Notes: generated by a model from the sequence alone, not told the origin. Counted from the first letter of the stretch, positions 20,165 to 29,225 are shown. The stretch is 64,000 bases of DNA from Staphylococcus sp. Marseille-Q5304 (GCF_943737015.1 NZ_CALSFP010000001.1:1178001-1242000); one strand, 5' to 3'. A program made the numbers and translations.

Positions 20165-20788
20165 TTATCTTTCTTGTTCAATAGCTTTTATAAGTGCCTC
20201 TGCGAAATCAAACATGAAATCGTCCCAATTATCTTCATTTTCTCTATGATGTAGGCTGAACTTTTTATTTTTAAAGAAATCTTTTCTTAATTGTTCTGTT
20301 AACTCAAGTTGTACGCCTGCACCTTTTTGACAACGATTTACAAAATTTGCTTTCCCTTTACCATCAATGTGACGCGGCGCTGGCTTAACTACAACTTCAA
20401 TTTCGGATAAAGTTTGCTCTATTTTTTCAATAAGTGAATCATCATTGCCACCAATATAAACTTCAGGTTGATCTCCTTTACAACCATGCAAAGAAACAGC
20501 AATGTCGTTTTGCTCTACCATTTCATTTAAAGTCGGGTCATCAAAGTGTTCAGACGTAACATGTAATTCATTATTTTTATTCTTTCTAATACCTTTAAAA
20601 GTGTAAAAGTTGTAATCTCCTTTGTCACTTACACAACGTCCTAGTTCAGTCGTCCCTCTCTCAATCGCACCACCGTGTACAGCAGTTATGAGAATAGGTT
20701 GATCTGACTTACGTACTTGAACTTCCCAGTCTACGCCTTGTTCCATTTCATCAAAGAGTTCAGTCATCGATTTAAAACGGTCTACCAT
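20165..20788 (-). CDS. Poly-gamma-glutamate hydrolase-like protein (PghP / DUF867 family)
   Basis: A 207-residue protein of the family that includes PghP, the zinc-dependent phage enzyme that cuts poly-gamma-glutamate. Likely zinc ligands sit in ITAVHGGAIERGT (His and Glu near 38-43) and in VSLHGCKGD (His near 100); RHIDGKGKANFVNRC and GVQLELTEQLR are further family motifs. There is no signal peptide and no phage gene nearby. Chromosomal relatives occur in Bacillus and staphylococci. Coagulase-negative staphylococci can make poly-gamma-glutamate, so self-processing of that polymer or degradation of imported fragments are both possible. The substrate is inferred from the family only. Confidence 0.78.
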   Translation of the reverse strand: MVDRFKSMTELFDEMEQGVDWEVQVRKSDQPILITAVHGGAIERGTTELGRCVSDKGDYNFYTFKGIRKNKNNELHVTSEHFDDPTLNEMVEQNDIAVSLHGCKGDQPEVYIGGNDDSLIEKIEQTLSEIEVVVKPAPRHIDGKGKANFVNRCQKGAGVQLELTEQLRKDFFKNKKFSLHHRENEDNWDDFMFDFAEALIKAIEQER

Positions 20789-20821
20789 TTAAAACGCTCC
20801 TTTAAAGTTTAGTAAAACAAA

Positions 20822-20876
20822 AAATAGTCGACACTACACAAATATTTCGTTTATATCTGTATAGTATCAACTATTT
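20822..20876 (-). terminator. Terminator of korAB
   Basis: A 15-bp stem with two G-U pairs (AAATAGTTGATACTA / TAGTGTCGACTATTT in the minus-strand RNA) followed by TTTTTTG, 23 nt after the korB stop. Confidence 0.8.
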
Positions 20877-20899
20877 AATTAAGTTAGTAGTTTAACCGT

Positions 20900-21766
20900 T
20901 TATATAAATTGTTTTTTCAATTCTTCAAATTGATTTGCTTCTAACTGAATATCTTTTTTAGCTAACGGTTTGCCTTCCATTTCAGCAATTTGTGACTCAA
21001 ATGAAGGGGTTTCTTTATCTTGATATACAATGCCTTTAATTAACGAATCATATTCAAGTACTTTTTGAGAAGCTACTGATTTATCTGTAACATCGTATCC
21101 TTCAATATCCTCGATATCAGTTAAATTTTCTTTAAACCAATCATACGTATTCACTTTATTGTATGTGACACATGGTGAGAATACATTCACAAATGAGAAA
21201 CCATCATGGTTTATAGCTTCTTCTATCATTTTCGTAAGTGCTTTAATATCACTTGAGAAGCCTTGTGCTACAAATGTTGCTCCAGAAGATAGTGCAAGTT
21301 CTAATGGTGCGACATTTTGCTCGATATTACCTTTTGGCGTAGATTTAGTCACGAATCCTTGCGCGGAAGATGGTGAAGTTTGGCCTTTTGTAAGTCCGTA
21401 TATCTGATTATCCATTACTATATACGTAATATTCATATTTCTACGTAAGGCATGTATCGTATGTCCCATACCTATTGCGTAACCGTCACCATCGCCACCT
21501 GATACAATGACATTTAAATCTCGGTTAGCCATTTTCACACCTTGAGCTAGTGGAAGTGCACGACCATGAATACCGTGCACGCCATAAGCATTCACGTAAC
21601 CTGATAAACGCCCAGAGCAACCGATACCTGTAATTAATGCAACTTCTTCAGGTTCTAACCCTACATTTGCTGCTGCTTTTTGAATTGCTGCTTGTACTGA
21701 GAAGTCACCACAACCAGGACACCAATTCGGTTTAACATTGTTTCTAAAATCTTTAAATGTTGCCAT
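20900..21766 (-). CDS. korB: 2-oxoacid:ferredoxin oxidoreductase, beta subunit
   Basis: The 288-residue beta subunit binds thiamine diphosphate. CPGCGDFSVQ and GIGCSGRL near the N-terminus are family motifs, and the TPP motif begins at GGDGDGYAIGMGH. Together with KorA it oxidatively decarboxylates a 2-oxoacid (2-oxoglutarate or pyruvate) and reduces ferredoxin. No ferredoxin gene or Fe-S domain is encoded here, so an external ferredoxin is needed. It directly abuts korA (stop of korA at 21767-21769, korB start at 21766). Dependence on TPP is a loose link to thiW and the thiamine-binding-like gene nearby. The exact oxoacid cannot be read from sequence. Confidence 0.93.
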   Translation of the reverse strand: MATFKDFRNNVKPNWCPGCGDFSVQAAIQKAAANVGLEPEEVALITGIGCSGRLSGYVNAYGVHGIHGRALPLAQGVKMANRDLNVIVSGGDGDGYAIGMGHTIHALRRNMNITYIVMDNQIYGLTKGQTSPSSAQGFVTKSTPKGNIEQNVAPLELALSSGATFVAQGFSSDIKALTKMIEEAINHDGFSFVNVFSPCVTYNKVNTYDWFKENLTDIEDIEGYDVTDKSVASQKVLEYDSLIKGIVYQDKETPSFESQIAEMEGKPLAKKDIQLEANQFEELKKQFI

Positions 21767-23527
21767 TTATACCAACTCCTTTAGGTCTTTGGCAATTTCT
21801 AATCCCTTTGTCTCAATTTCTTTAGGAAGGAATGGCGTACCATTATATTTCGTTTGGTTTACTAATTTATCGCCTACATTGACATTCATCTTAATTATAT
21901 TTGCAAGTTGTCCTTGGTAATTGTGTTCAATGACAACCACTTTAGATGCTTTATCTATTGCTTGTTGAATTGTTTCTTTCGGGAATGGATGGATTTGTCT
22001 AATTTGTAAATGGTTCACACTTACACCTTGTTGCTCTAATCGTTGCTTACCTTCTTGAATCGCACCTTTAGTTGAGATAAATCCGAGATATAAAATATCT
22101 GCTTCGTCGTGTTGCGTATCTGCTTCTACTGGATCTTCTATGAGTAAATGCTCAGTTTTACGCATACGTTTTTCCATTTGTTGTTGTCTATTTTCTGCCG
22201 CTTCACTCGTTTTACCTTCTTCATTGTGTTCAACACCTGTTACATGGTGAATACCACCTTTTGTTCCTGGAACAGGACGTGGTGATATACCACTTTCAGT
22301 TAAAGCGTAACGTTTAAAGTATGCTTTATCTCCTTCATCTCGTTCAATTTCTGAATCGATAAGTTCACCGCGGTTGATTGAGATTTTATTATAATCTAAA
22401 TCTTCAACTGTTTGTTTACCTAATGATAATTGTAAATCACTTAAAATGATTACAGGACACTGATAAATTTCAGCTAAGTTAAATGCCTCTGTTGTTAGAT
22501 AAAATGCATCTTCTGCATCAGTAGGTGCCACAACAATCTTAGGTATATCACCATGTGTACCATAAATCATTTGCATTAAATCAGACTGTTCTTGCTTAGT
22601 TGGAAGTCCAGTAGATGGTCCACCTCGTTGTGTATTAACGACAACAAATGGTGTTTCAGTCATCCCCGATAATCCGATTGCTTCCATCATTAATGACAAT
22701 CCTGGTCCAGCACTCGCTGTAAAGGCACGAACGCCTGCATAGTTTGATCCAATTGCCATATTAGCAGCAGCAATTTCATCTTCAGTTTGTACGACCGTAC
22801 CACCAACTTTAGGTAGATTTTCAATCATATATTCCATGATTTCTGAAGCAGGTGTAATTGGGTAAGCAGCCATAAATCTAGCACCGCCTGACAATGCACC
22901 TAATCCTATCGCATCATTACCTATCATATAAAGATGAGGTTGCTTCGTCGTTGCTTCAAGTTCATAATCACCTTTGATTGTTTCTAGATGCTCAGTCATT
23001 AATTTATATCCTTCATGCAGCGCTTGTATATTCATCTCTACAACTTTTTCACCTTTTTTACTAAACATATTAGTGATGAGAGATTCAAAATCTTCAGTTT
23101 CTAAATGCATTACTGCACATGTAGCACCTATAGCAACCATGTTTTTCATTAAAGCTGTGCCGAGTTCTTTTGCGGTTGCTGTAAATGGTAAATCTATTAA
23201 TTGAGCCTGACAGTCTTCTGGTTTTTCAGGCTTTGCTTTACTATCCGCGATAATAACACTATCTGATCGCATTTCATGGTGGTTAACTTCTATTGTTTCT
23301 TGATCAAATGCAATCAATATATCTAAGTCGTCACTTATTGCATGAACGGGTGTTGTAGATACTCTAATTTTATTATTGGTATGTCCGCCTTTAATTCTAC
23401 TTGAAAAATGACGATAACCATATAAATAGTATCCTTTACGGTTCATTGCAGTTGCGAAGATTTCTCCTGTTGATTCGATACCTTCACCTTGTTGACCGCC
23501 CACTTTCCATGATACTTGTGATTTCAT
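21767..23527 (-). CDS. korA: 2-oxoacid:ferredoxin oxidoreductase, fused gamma-alpha subunit
   Basis: The 586-residue subunit is a fusion. The N-terminal gamma domain (WKVGGQQGEGIESTGEIFA through about residue 180) is followed by the alpha domain (GNDAIGLGALSGGARFMAAYPITPASEIMEY onward). The alpha/gamma fusion is typical of the two-subunit actinobacterial and Firmicutes enzymes. The frame is open to 23575, but AGGAGG lies 9 nt before the ATG at 23527, which gives the family start MKSQVSWKVGG. It is the first gene of the korAB pair. An intergenic gap of about 110 nt with a weak hairpin separates it from ymdB. Confidence 0.94.
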   Translation of the reverse strand: MKSQVSWKVGGQQGEGIESTGEIFATAMNRKGYYLYGYRHFSSRIKGGHTNNKIRVSTTPVHAISDDLDILIAFDQETIEVNHHEMRSDSVIIADSKAKPEKPEDCQAQLIDLPFTATAKELGTALMKNMVAIGATCAVMHLETEDFESLITNMFSKKGEKVVEMNIQALHEGYKLMTEHLETIKGDYELEATTKQPHLYMIGNDAIGLGALSGGARFMAAYPITPASEIMEYMIENLPKVGGTVVQTEDEIAAANMAIGSNYAGVRAFTASAGPGLSLMMEAIGLSGMTETPFVVVNTQRGGPSTGLPTKQEQSDLMQMIYGTHGDIPKIVVAPTDAEDAFYLTTEAFNLAEIYQCPVIILSDLQLSLGKQTVEDLDYNKISINRGELIDSEIERDEGDKAYFKRYALTESGISPRPVPGTKGGIHHVTGVEHNEEGKTSEAAENRQQQMEKRMRKTEHLLIEDPVEADTQHDEADILYLGFISTKGAIQEGKQRLEQQGVSVNHLQIRQIHPFPKETIQQAIDKASKVVVIEHNYQGQLANIIKMNVNVGDKLVNQTKYNGTPFLPKEIETKGLEIAKDLKELV

Positions 23528-23580
23528 ATCATCTTGCCTCCTAGTGGTAATTTCTTTTATATTTAATGATATCAAAATAA

Positions 23581-23610
23581 ACCACCTTTATACTACGATA
23601 AAAGTGGTAC
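23581..23610 (-). terminator. Possible terminator of ymdB
   Basis: ACCACTTTTA and TAAAGGTGGT can pair in the minus-strand RNA with one bulge and an 8-nt loop, followed by TTATTTTGAT. The stem is short and imperfect, so this is a weak call. Confidence 0.45.
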
Positions 23611-23638
23611 AATACTAAACTCATACTAATGGACGATA

Positions 23639-24430
23639 CTATGTTAAAGGATGATCGTCATTAATTAAAACACGTTCAATGTGTTTTGTCTTACCGTTTT
23701 TATCAAGGTCAATAATTACACCTGATAATACACTACGACCTGTGTCAGGTACGACATGTCTTTGTGGTAAGCTCGTTAAGAATCGGTAAATCACTTCGTC
23801 ACGATTAATACCTAATATACCATCATAATAACCAGTCATTCCGACATCTGTAATGTAACCTGTACGACCTGGTAAGATTCTTTCGTCCGAAGTTTGTATA
23901 TGTGTATGCGTACCGACAACGGCACTCACTCTTCCATCTAAATACCAACCCATTGCATTTTTCTCAGATGTAGTTTCCGCATGAAAATCCACGAAGATGT
24001 AATCCGTTTCTTTTTGAGCTTCTTCAATTAGTGCATCCGCTTTTTTAAATGGATCATCTATATCTTGCATAAATGCACGGCCTTGTAAGTTAATAACCGC
24101 TAACTTTATATCGTTAATTTGGACAAATCTCATTCCCACTCCCGGTGCTTCTTCCGGATAATTTGCTGGACGTACCATACGTTTTGCTTCATCAATAAAA
24201 TCATATATCTGACGTTGACCGTATGTATGGTTGCCCATCGTCATAAAATCTACGCCTTCGCGTAATAATTCTTTATATATTTTTTCAGTGATACCTTTAC
24301 CGTGGGCAGCATTTTCAGCATTTACAATTGTAATTGTAGGTCTATGTGTTTGTTTTAATTTGGATAGATAAGTTGAAATGGCTTCTCTACCAACCTTACC
24401 TACGATATCCCCAATAAATAATATTCTCAT
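23639..24430 (-). CDS. ymdB: Metallophosphoesterase YmdB
   Basis: A 263-residue dimetal phosphoesterase of the YmdB family (TIGR00282). In Bacillus it hydrolyses 2',3'-cyclic nucleotides and affects RNA levels and biofilm formation. All metal-ligand motifs are present: GDIVGKVGR (Asp8), NAENAAHGKG (Glu39, Asn40), GNHTYG (Asn67, His68), VDFHAE and VVGTHTHIQT. The N-terminus is compact and there is no signal peptide, so it is cytoplasmic. It lies downstream of rny, as in Bacillus, but here a plus-strand small gene and a repeat separate the two, so they are not co-transcribed. Confidence 0.95.
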   Translation of the reverse strand: MRILFIGDIVGKVGREAISTYLSKLKQTHRPTITIVNAENAAHGKGITEKIYKELLREGVDFMTMGNHTYGQRQIYDFIDEAKRMVRPANYPEEAPGVGMRFVQINDIKLAVINLQGRAFMQDIDDPFKKADALIEEAQKETDYIFVDFHAETTSEKNAMGWYLDGRVSAVVGTHTHIQTSDERILPGRTGYITDVGMTGYYDGILGINRDEVIYRFLTSLPQRHVVPDTGRSVLSGVIIDLDKNGKTKHIERVLINDDHPLT

Positions 24431-24594
24431 TTATAAGTTCATCCTCTCTTACTGCTAGTTTAAAGTAAATGAGATATGAAGAAAAGTATCTTCTAAAAAT
24501 ATCTAAAATAAATATAAGTTTTAATCATTGTTCAAGTGGTATCAATAATAGTAGATTAAAATTTTTCTAAACCAAAACATAGGAGTTGTAATAT

Positions 24595-24810
24595 ATGTCA
24601 ATTAACATTGATCCACAACATTTTGCTGATTTAGTAGTTACAGCAAATCCATCTAAAAGTGAAGACGCAGAAGATATCGCTAAAGAAAGTTTAGAACTAT
24701 ATATCAATGCGTACCGTTTAGCTGAAAGATATGCTAACATCGCAACTAATTGTTATGATACTGCTGAAATCATTCAAGAAGTAAAATCTGCAGACTTAGA
24801 GTTAAAATAA
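24595..24810 (+). CDS. Small protein of unknown function
   Basis: A 71-residue acidic, mostly helical soluble protein: SINIDPQHFADLVVTANPSK, then DAEDIAKESLELYINAYRLAERYANIA and a short EIIQEVKSADLEL tail. It has no membrane segment and one cysteine. AGGAG lies 8 nt before the ATG, and codon use looks like that of its neighbours, so it is a real gene. It is the only plus-strand gene between 4.4 kb and the right end, placed head-to-head with ymdB and tail-to-tail with rny. I recall a similar small protein in S. aureus near recA/rny but know no function. Its location between two RNA-metabolism genes may be chance. Confidence 0.78.
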   Translation: MSINIDPQHFADLVVTANPSKSEDAEDIAKESLELYINAYRLAERYANIATNCYDTAEIIQEVKSADLELK

Positions 24811-24873
24811 GTTAAATATAAATTGAATCTCATTTTTGAATAATAAGTAGATTAGAAATATATTTAAATTGAG

Positions 24874-24962
24874 AAAGAGGCTGGGACAAAAATAGTTGTC
24901 TCAGCTTCTTTGTTAACTAGTGGGACTACGAGATCTCTATTAGAAAATTCGATTTCTCTCCC
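24874..24962. repeat. Two-hairpin intergenic repeat, copy 3 (terminator side of the small plus-strand gene)
   Basis: The short hairpin AGAGGCTGGGACA ... TGTCTCAGCTTCT comes first, then GTTAACTAG and the longer module GTGGGACTACGAGATCTC ... GAAAATTCGATTTCTCTCC. The order matches copy 1 and is inverted relative to copies 2 and 4. It follows the plus-strand small gene and probably ends its transcript. Confidence 0.78.
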
Positions 24963-24999
24963 ACACCCATTTTTCATAGAATTTATGTACAAATAAAAA

Positions 25000-25021
25000 A
25001 GCTAGCCCGAATTGGCTAGCT
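25000..25021 (-). terminator. Terminator of rny
   Basis: A perfect 8-bp GC-containing stem AGCTAGCC / GGCTAGCT with the loop CGAATT (plus-strand sense) and TTTTTTATTT on the minus strand, starting 2 nt after the rny stop codon. Confidence 0.93.
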
Positions 25022-25023
25022 GA

Positions 25024-26583
25024 TTATTTTGCATATTCAATTGCTCTCGTCTCACGAACAACTGTCACTTTTATATGACCTGGATATTGAAGTTCATCTT
25101 CAATTTGGTCTTTGATATCTCTTGCTAAGCGATGAGATTTTAAATCGTCGATATTGTCTGGTGATACGATTACACGAATCTCTCTACCAGCTTGGATCGC
25201 AAATGCCTTTTCAACACCATCATAGCTTTCAGATAATGTTTCCAATCTTTCCAATCTTCTAATATAATTTTCTAACGTCTCTTTACGAGCACCTGGTCTA
25301 GCTGCAGATAATGCATCGGCTGCTGCAACTAATATAGAAATAATAGAAGTTGGTTCTACGTCCCCGTGATGTGAATGAATAGCGTTAATAACTATTTCTT
25401 TTTCATCATATTTCTTAGCTAATTCGACACCAATTTCAACATGGCTACCTTCGACTTCATGATCGATTGCTTTACCAACATCATGTAATAAGCCGGCTCT
25501 TTTAGCTATTGTAACGTCTTCTCCTAGTTCAGCTGCTAACATTCCACTTAGGTGAGCAACTTCAATAGAATGTTTTAAAACATTTTGTCCATAGCTTGTA
25601 CGATACTGTAATCGTCCTAAAATTTTCACTAAATCTGGATGCATATTATGAACGTTAATTTCAAATGTAGCTTGTTCACCAGCATCTCTAATAATATCAT
25701 CTACTTCTTTACGGGCTTTATCGACCATGTCTTCGATGCGACCCGGATGTATACGACCATCTGATACTAGATTTACTAAAGCTGTTCTAGCAATTTCTCG
25801 ACGAATTGGGTCAAATCCTGAAAGTATTACTGCTTCAGGCGTATCATCTATAATTAAATCAATGCCTGTTAATGTCTCTAATGTTCTAATATTACGGCCT
25901 TCTCTTCCAATAATTCGACCTTTCATCTCATCATTCGGTAAGTTTACAACAGAAACGGTTGATTCCGTTGTATGTTCAGCTGCTAATCTTTGAACAGTAG
26001 TAGCTAATAATTCTTTCGCATTTTTATCGACCGCTTCTTTAGCTTCTCTTTCTTTTTCCTTAACAAGTACTGCAATATCTTGTGACAATTCATCTTCGAC
26101 TCTTTGAAGTTGCTCTTGGGCAGCTTCTTCTTGAGTGAGACCAGAGATGCGTTCTAATTCTTGTTCATGCTTATTTATTAATGATTGAACACTACTCTCT
26201 TTTGCATCTACTTGTTGTTGTTGTTCTTCAAGTTCAGATTCTTTTTGCTCTAAAATCTCATCTTTTTTGTCTAAGAGATCAGATTTTCGATCTAGATTTT
26301 TTTCTTTTTGAAGAAGTCGGGTTTCTTGCCTTTGAAGATCACCACGTCTCTCACGAAGTTCATTTTCACTTTGTTCTTTTAAGAATTGATTTTCTTCTTT
26401 AGCTTCTAAGAGCTTTTCCTTCTTAATATTATCTGCTTCTTTTTTACCGTGAGCGATAATATCTTCGGCAGTTTGTCTTGCTTGTAATTGCTTTTGATGC
26501 AATAAATTACGGGCTATCATATACCCTACAACAACTCCGAGAATAATACCTAGCAAAACGAGTAGGAGGTTTAATAAATCCAC
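25024..26583 (-). CDS. rny: Ribonuclease Y
   Basis: RNase Y (CvfA in staphylococci) is the membrane-anchored endoribonuclease that starts bulk mRNA decay and processes selected operon transcripts. The 519-residue protein has one N-terminal transmembrane helix (about 3-22), a long charged coiled coil (about 30-200, rich in E, K and Q), a KH domain ([21 protein letters not shown], from about 218) and an HD domain with [12 protein letters not shown] (about 366). Partners encoded in this window include RNase J2, PNPase and the RicA-like regulator. A consensus promoter lies about 90 nt upstream of the coding start. Confidence 0.97.
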   Translation of the reverse strand: MDLLNLLLVLLGIILGVVVGYMIARNLLHQKQLQARQTAEDIIAHGKKEADNIKKEKLLEAKEENQFLKEQSENELRERRGDLQRQETRLLQKEKNLDRKSDLLDKKDEILEQKESELEEQQQQVDAKESSVQSLINKHEQELERISGLTQEEAAQEQLQRVEDELSQDIAVLVKEKEREAKEAVDKNAKELLATTVQRLAAEHTTESTVSVVNLPNDEMKGRIIGREGRNIRTLETLTGIDLIIDDTPEAVILSGFDPIRREIARTALVNLVSDGRIHPGRIEDMVDKARKEVDDIIRDAGEQATFEINVHNMHPDLVKILGRLQYRTSYGQNVLKHSIEVAHLSGMLAAELGEDVTIAKRAGLLHDVGKAIDHEVEGSHVEIGVELAKKYDEKEIVINAIHSHHGDVEPTSIISILVAAADALSAARPGARKETLENYIRRLERLETLSESYDGVEKAFAIQAGREIRVIVSPDNIDDLKSHRLARDIKDQIEDELQYPGHIKVTVVRETRAIEYAK

Positions 26584-26670
26584 ACAAACACCCCCTTTTC
26601 TAGGATTTTTGCTCTTTATATCAAATTCAAATATGATTATATGAAGTTATATAAGAATCATACAACTACA

Positions 26671-26700
26671 ATTGTACGGTCTTAAGTAAATAAGTGTCAA
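26671..26700 (-). promoter_or_regulatory. Promoter of rny
   Basis: On the minus strand, TTGACA, an 18-nt spacer and TACAAT. The -35 is perfect and the -10 has one mismatch. It lies between the recA terminator and the rny start. Confidence 0.78.
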
Positions 26701-26787
26701 GGTTTCCATTTCAATAATTTACCTACTTATAACAACACTTAAATACAACTTCATAATTCAAAAAATAAGATTTATTCTAATATAAAA

Positions 26788-26814
26788 AGAGCGTATACCT
26801 TATATATACGCTCT
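26788..26814 (-). terminator. Terminator of recA
   Basis: A perfect 10-bp stem AGAGCGTATA / TATACGCTCT with a 7-nt loop, followed on the minus strand by TTTTATATTA, about 50 nt after the recA stop. Confidence 0.88.
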
Positions 26815-26864
26815 AACTATAGAATATCATATATAACTATTATATTGGTGGTTAAACTCTAATT

Positions 26865-27911
26865 TTATTCATCAAAAAGTGTTTCAGGAGTACTTTCTTC
26901 TTCTGACTCTTCTACATCTCCATCAAAAATACCCAATTTCTCGCGTAATTTCTGATCGATGTCGTTTTTCACTTCTGGATTTTCTTTCAAGTAAGTTTTA
27001 ACATTTTCCTTACCTTGACCCATACGGTCACCATTATATGAATACCATGCACCTGATTTATCAACAATATCGTTTTCTACACCTAAATCGATAAGCTCTC
27101 CTTCTTTAGAAATACCTTTACCATACATAATATCAACTTCTGCTACTCTGAATGGTGGAGCAACTTTGTTTTTAACTACTTTAATCTTAGTTCTATTACC
27201 AACAATATCTTGACCTTGTTTCAATTGTTCAGCACGGCGAACTTCAATACGAATAGAACTATAGAATTTCAATGCACGACCACCAGGTGTTACTTCAGGG
27301 TTACCGAACATAACGCCGACTTTTTCACGTACTTGGTTGATAAAGATTGCTGTAGTATTAGATTTAGAAATAGCTGCAGATAACTTACGTAGTGCTTGTG
27401 ACATTAATCTCGCTTGTAAACCTACGTGCGTATCGCCCATTTCACCTTCAATTTCAGCCTTTGGTGTTAATGCTGCAACAGAGTCAACTACTACAATATC
27501 AACAGCGCCACTTCGAACGAACGCTTCTGCGATTTCTAAACCTTGCTCTCCGTGATCTGGTTGTGATAAGTAAAGATTATCAATGTCGACACCTAAGGCT
27601 TGAGCGTATACAGGGTCTAATGCATGCTCAGCGTCGATAAATGCTGCGATACCACCATTTTTCTGAACTTCAGCGATAGCGTGTAAGGCAACTGTCGTCT
27701 TACCAGAACTTTCTGGACCATAAATCTCAACTATACGGCCTTTAGGGTAACCACCTACGCCTAATGCGTTATCTAATGTTACTGACCCACTTGATACACT
27801 TGAAACTCTGCGACCTTTATTATCACCGAGTTTCATTACTGCACCTTTACCAAATGATTTCTCCATATTCTTTATAACTGTATCTAATGCTTTTTGACGA
27901 TCGTTATCCAA
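26865..27911 (-). CDS. recA: Recombinase RecA
   Basis: RecA catalyses homologous pairing and strand exchange and stimulates LexA self-cleavage. The 348-residue protein has Walker A GPESSGKT (65-72), Walker [10 protein letters not shown] and the L2 loop region [15 protein letters not shown]. The acidic tail ends in [10 protein letters not shown]. The start is a TTG at 27911: AGGAGG lies 7 nt upstream, and the next residues [20 protein letters not shown] match the family N-terminus. The frame stays open to an ATG at 27959, but that would add 16 residues that do not belong to the family and would overlap the -10 region. It has its own promoter and a LexA-like box. Confidence 0.96.
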   Translation of the reverse strand: MDNDRQKALDTVIKNMEKSFGKGAVMKLGDNKGRRVSSVSSGSVTLDNALGVGGYPKGRIVEIYGPESSGKTTVALHAIAEVQKNGGIAAFIDAEHALDPVYAQALGVDIDNLYLSQPDHGEQGLEIAEAFVRSGAVDIVVVDSVAALTPKAEIEGEMGDTHVGLQARLMSQALRKLSAAISKSNTTAIFINQVREKVGVMFGNPEVTPGGRALKFYSSIRIEVRRAEQLKQGQDIVGNRTKIKVVKNKVAPPFRVAEVDIMYGKGISKEGELIDLGVENDIVDKSGAWYSYNGDRMGQGKENVKTYLKENPEVKNDIDQKLREKLGIFDGDVEESEEESTPETLFDE

Positions 27912-27959
27912 TGCTGGACCTCCTATACGAGAATAATCTCTGTAAAATATCTTACTCAT

Positions 27960-27988
27960 ACTATACCTTGAATTTAAACATAGTTCAA
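27960..27988 (-). promoter_or_regulatory. Promoter of recA
   Basis: On the minus strand, TTGAAC, a 17-nt spacer and TATAGT, placed about 50 nt upstream of the TTG start codon and next to the LexA-like box. Confidence 0.75.
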
Positions 27989-27996
27989 GTATTTTA

Positions 27997-28010
27997 CGAA
28001 TATTTGTTCG
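27997..28010. promoter_or_regulatory. LexA (SOS) box upstream of recA
   Basis: CGAATATTTGTTCG differs at two of 14 positions from the Gram-positive SOS consensus CGAACATATGTTCG. It lies 8 nt upstream of the -35 hexamer of the recA promoter. Confidence 0.78.
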
Positions 28011-28082
28011 TTAATTTTATAGGCGAAAAGACTCAAAAGAGAACAAACGTGCTATTTTTGAATTTTGTAGTCAATCATCTAT

Positions 28083-29225
28083 TTAATTTAGCCAATTTAG
28101 TAATCTGATGAGTACATAGTTTTGTGTTCTAGATTTTTGTAATTTGTTCCTTTTTGACATTTTAAATGTTTGGATTTTAAGTTTACCCTTTTCTAAAATA
28201 CCTAAATACACATTTTCGTCTTTATTTAATATGGCGATACCTATATCAGTTTTATATAAATCTTTTACAATTGTCGCTCCAACTGACAATTGTCTCTCAA
28301 TCGTTGCATCATCTTGAACAAATTGTGTGTGATGCGGTAACATGCCTTGTAATTTATAATCCTCGTTAAAGTTTTGTAATCTTGAATATAACTCTCCATC
28401 AGTGACACCATCATAAATCGCAAATGATTGTTTCATTTCGTTCATAAATGCTTGTTCGATAACAATGTCATCTGAACCATAATAATATTTACCCACACGT
28501 GAAAGTATTTCTTTTTTTATAGGCTTTATTAACTTTTCACATTTCTTAACTGAAGTTGCATTTGCAGTAAGACGTAAATTAACTTCGTGAGCACCCGCTA
28601 AAGGAGCAAGCGTCGGATTCGTCTGTTCATCGATAAGATCAAGCAGCTCAGTCTCCAACTTAGATTCTCCAATACCAGCAAATCGTAATAATTCTGAATG
28701 TATTATACGTTCGTCATCCATGAGATGTGGTAACAGTTCTTCCTTTGCCATCGGTTGCATTTCTCTAGGCGGTCCAGGAAGTAAGGCAATCTTTTTATCA
28801 TGATGATCTACAAGCATACCTGGTGCCATACCAACTTTATTCGTTAATACGTGTGAACCTTCTATGACAAGTGCTTGTTGACGATTATTCGCAGTCATCT
28901 CAACTTTTTGATCGTTAAAATATTGTTCGATACTTTCAAGTGCCGTTTGATCGGTAACAAGTTCACGATCTAAACATTTGGCAATTGTATGTTTCGTTAA
29001 ATCATCTTTCGTTGGTCCTAATCCTCCTGTAAATATTACAGCATCATGATTATTCAGTGCATTGTTAAAGACACGTTCTAATCTTTGCGGATTATCACCT
29101 ACTACAACGTGTTCAACAACACTATGCCCTATGCCGTTTAATAATTTAGATAGATATTGACCATTTGTATTTACAATTTGTCCTAGCAGTAATTCTGAAC
29201 CAACAGCAATAATAGATATTTTCAC
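28083..29225 (-). CDS. cinA: CinA-like protein with an eroded C-terminal domain
   Basis: The 380-residue product has a well conserved N-terminal molybdopterin-binding-like (COG1058) domain: AVGSELLLGQIVNTNGQYLS, VGDNPQRL, TGGLGPTKDDLTKHT and LPGPPREMQPM. In that family it acts as an ADP-ribose or NAD-salvage pyrophosphatase. The C-terminal region that is normally an NMN deamidase is divergent: the usual AESCTGG-type catalytic motif is replaced by AIYDGVTDGELYS and no serine/lysine dyad can be recognised. I remember the S. aureus protein as similar, so this is a genus feature. It lies upstream of recA, as in many bacteria, and the gap carries the recA promoter. Confidence 0.92.
   Translation of the reverse strand: MKISIIAVGSELLLGQIVNTNGQYLSKLLNGIGHSVVEHVVVGDNPQRLERVFNNALNNHDAVIFTGGLGPTKDDLTKHTIAKCLDRELVTDQTALESIEQYFNDQKVEMTANNRQQALVIEGSHVLTNKVGMAPGMLVDHHDKKIALLPGPPREMQPMAKEELLPHLMDDERIIHSELLRFAGIGESKLETELLDLIDEQTNPTLAPLAGAHEVNLRLTANATSVKKCEKLIKPIKKEILSRVGKYYYGSDDIVIEQAFMNEMKQSFAIYDGVTDGELYSRLQNFNEDYKLQGMLPHHTQFVQDDATIERQLSVGATIVKDLYKTDIGIAILNKDENVYLGILEKGKLKIQTFKMSKRNKLQKSRTQNYVLIRLLNWLN

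Noticed and set aside
20165..20788. Prophage remnant suggested by the PghP-like gene
   Set aside because: Neighbours are housekeeping genes, composition is uniform, and no integrase, att repeat or other phage gene is present.
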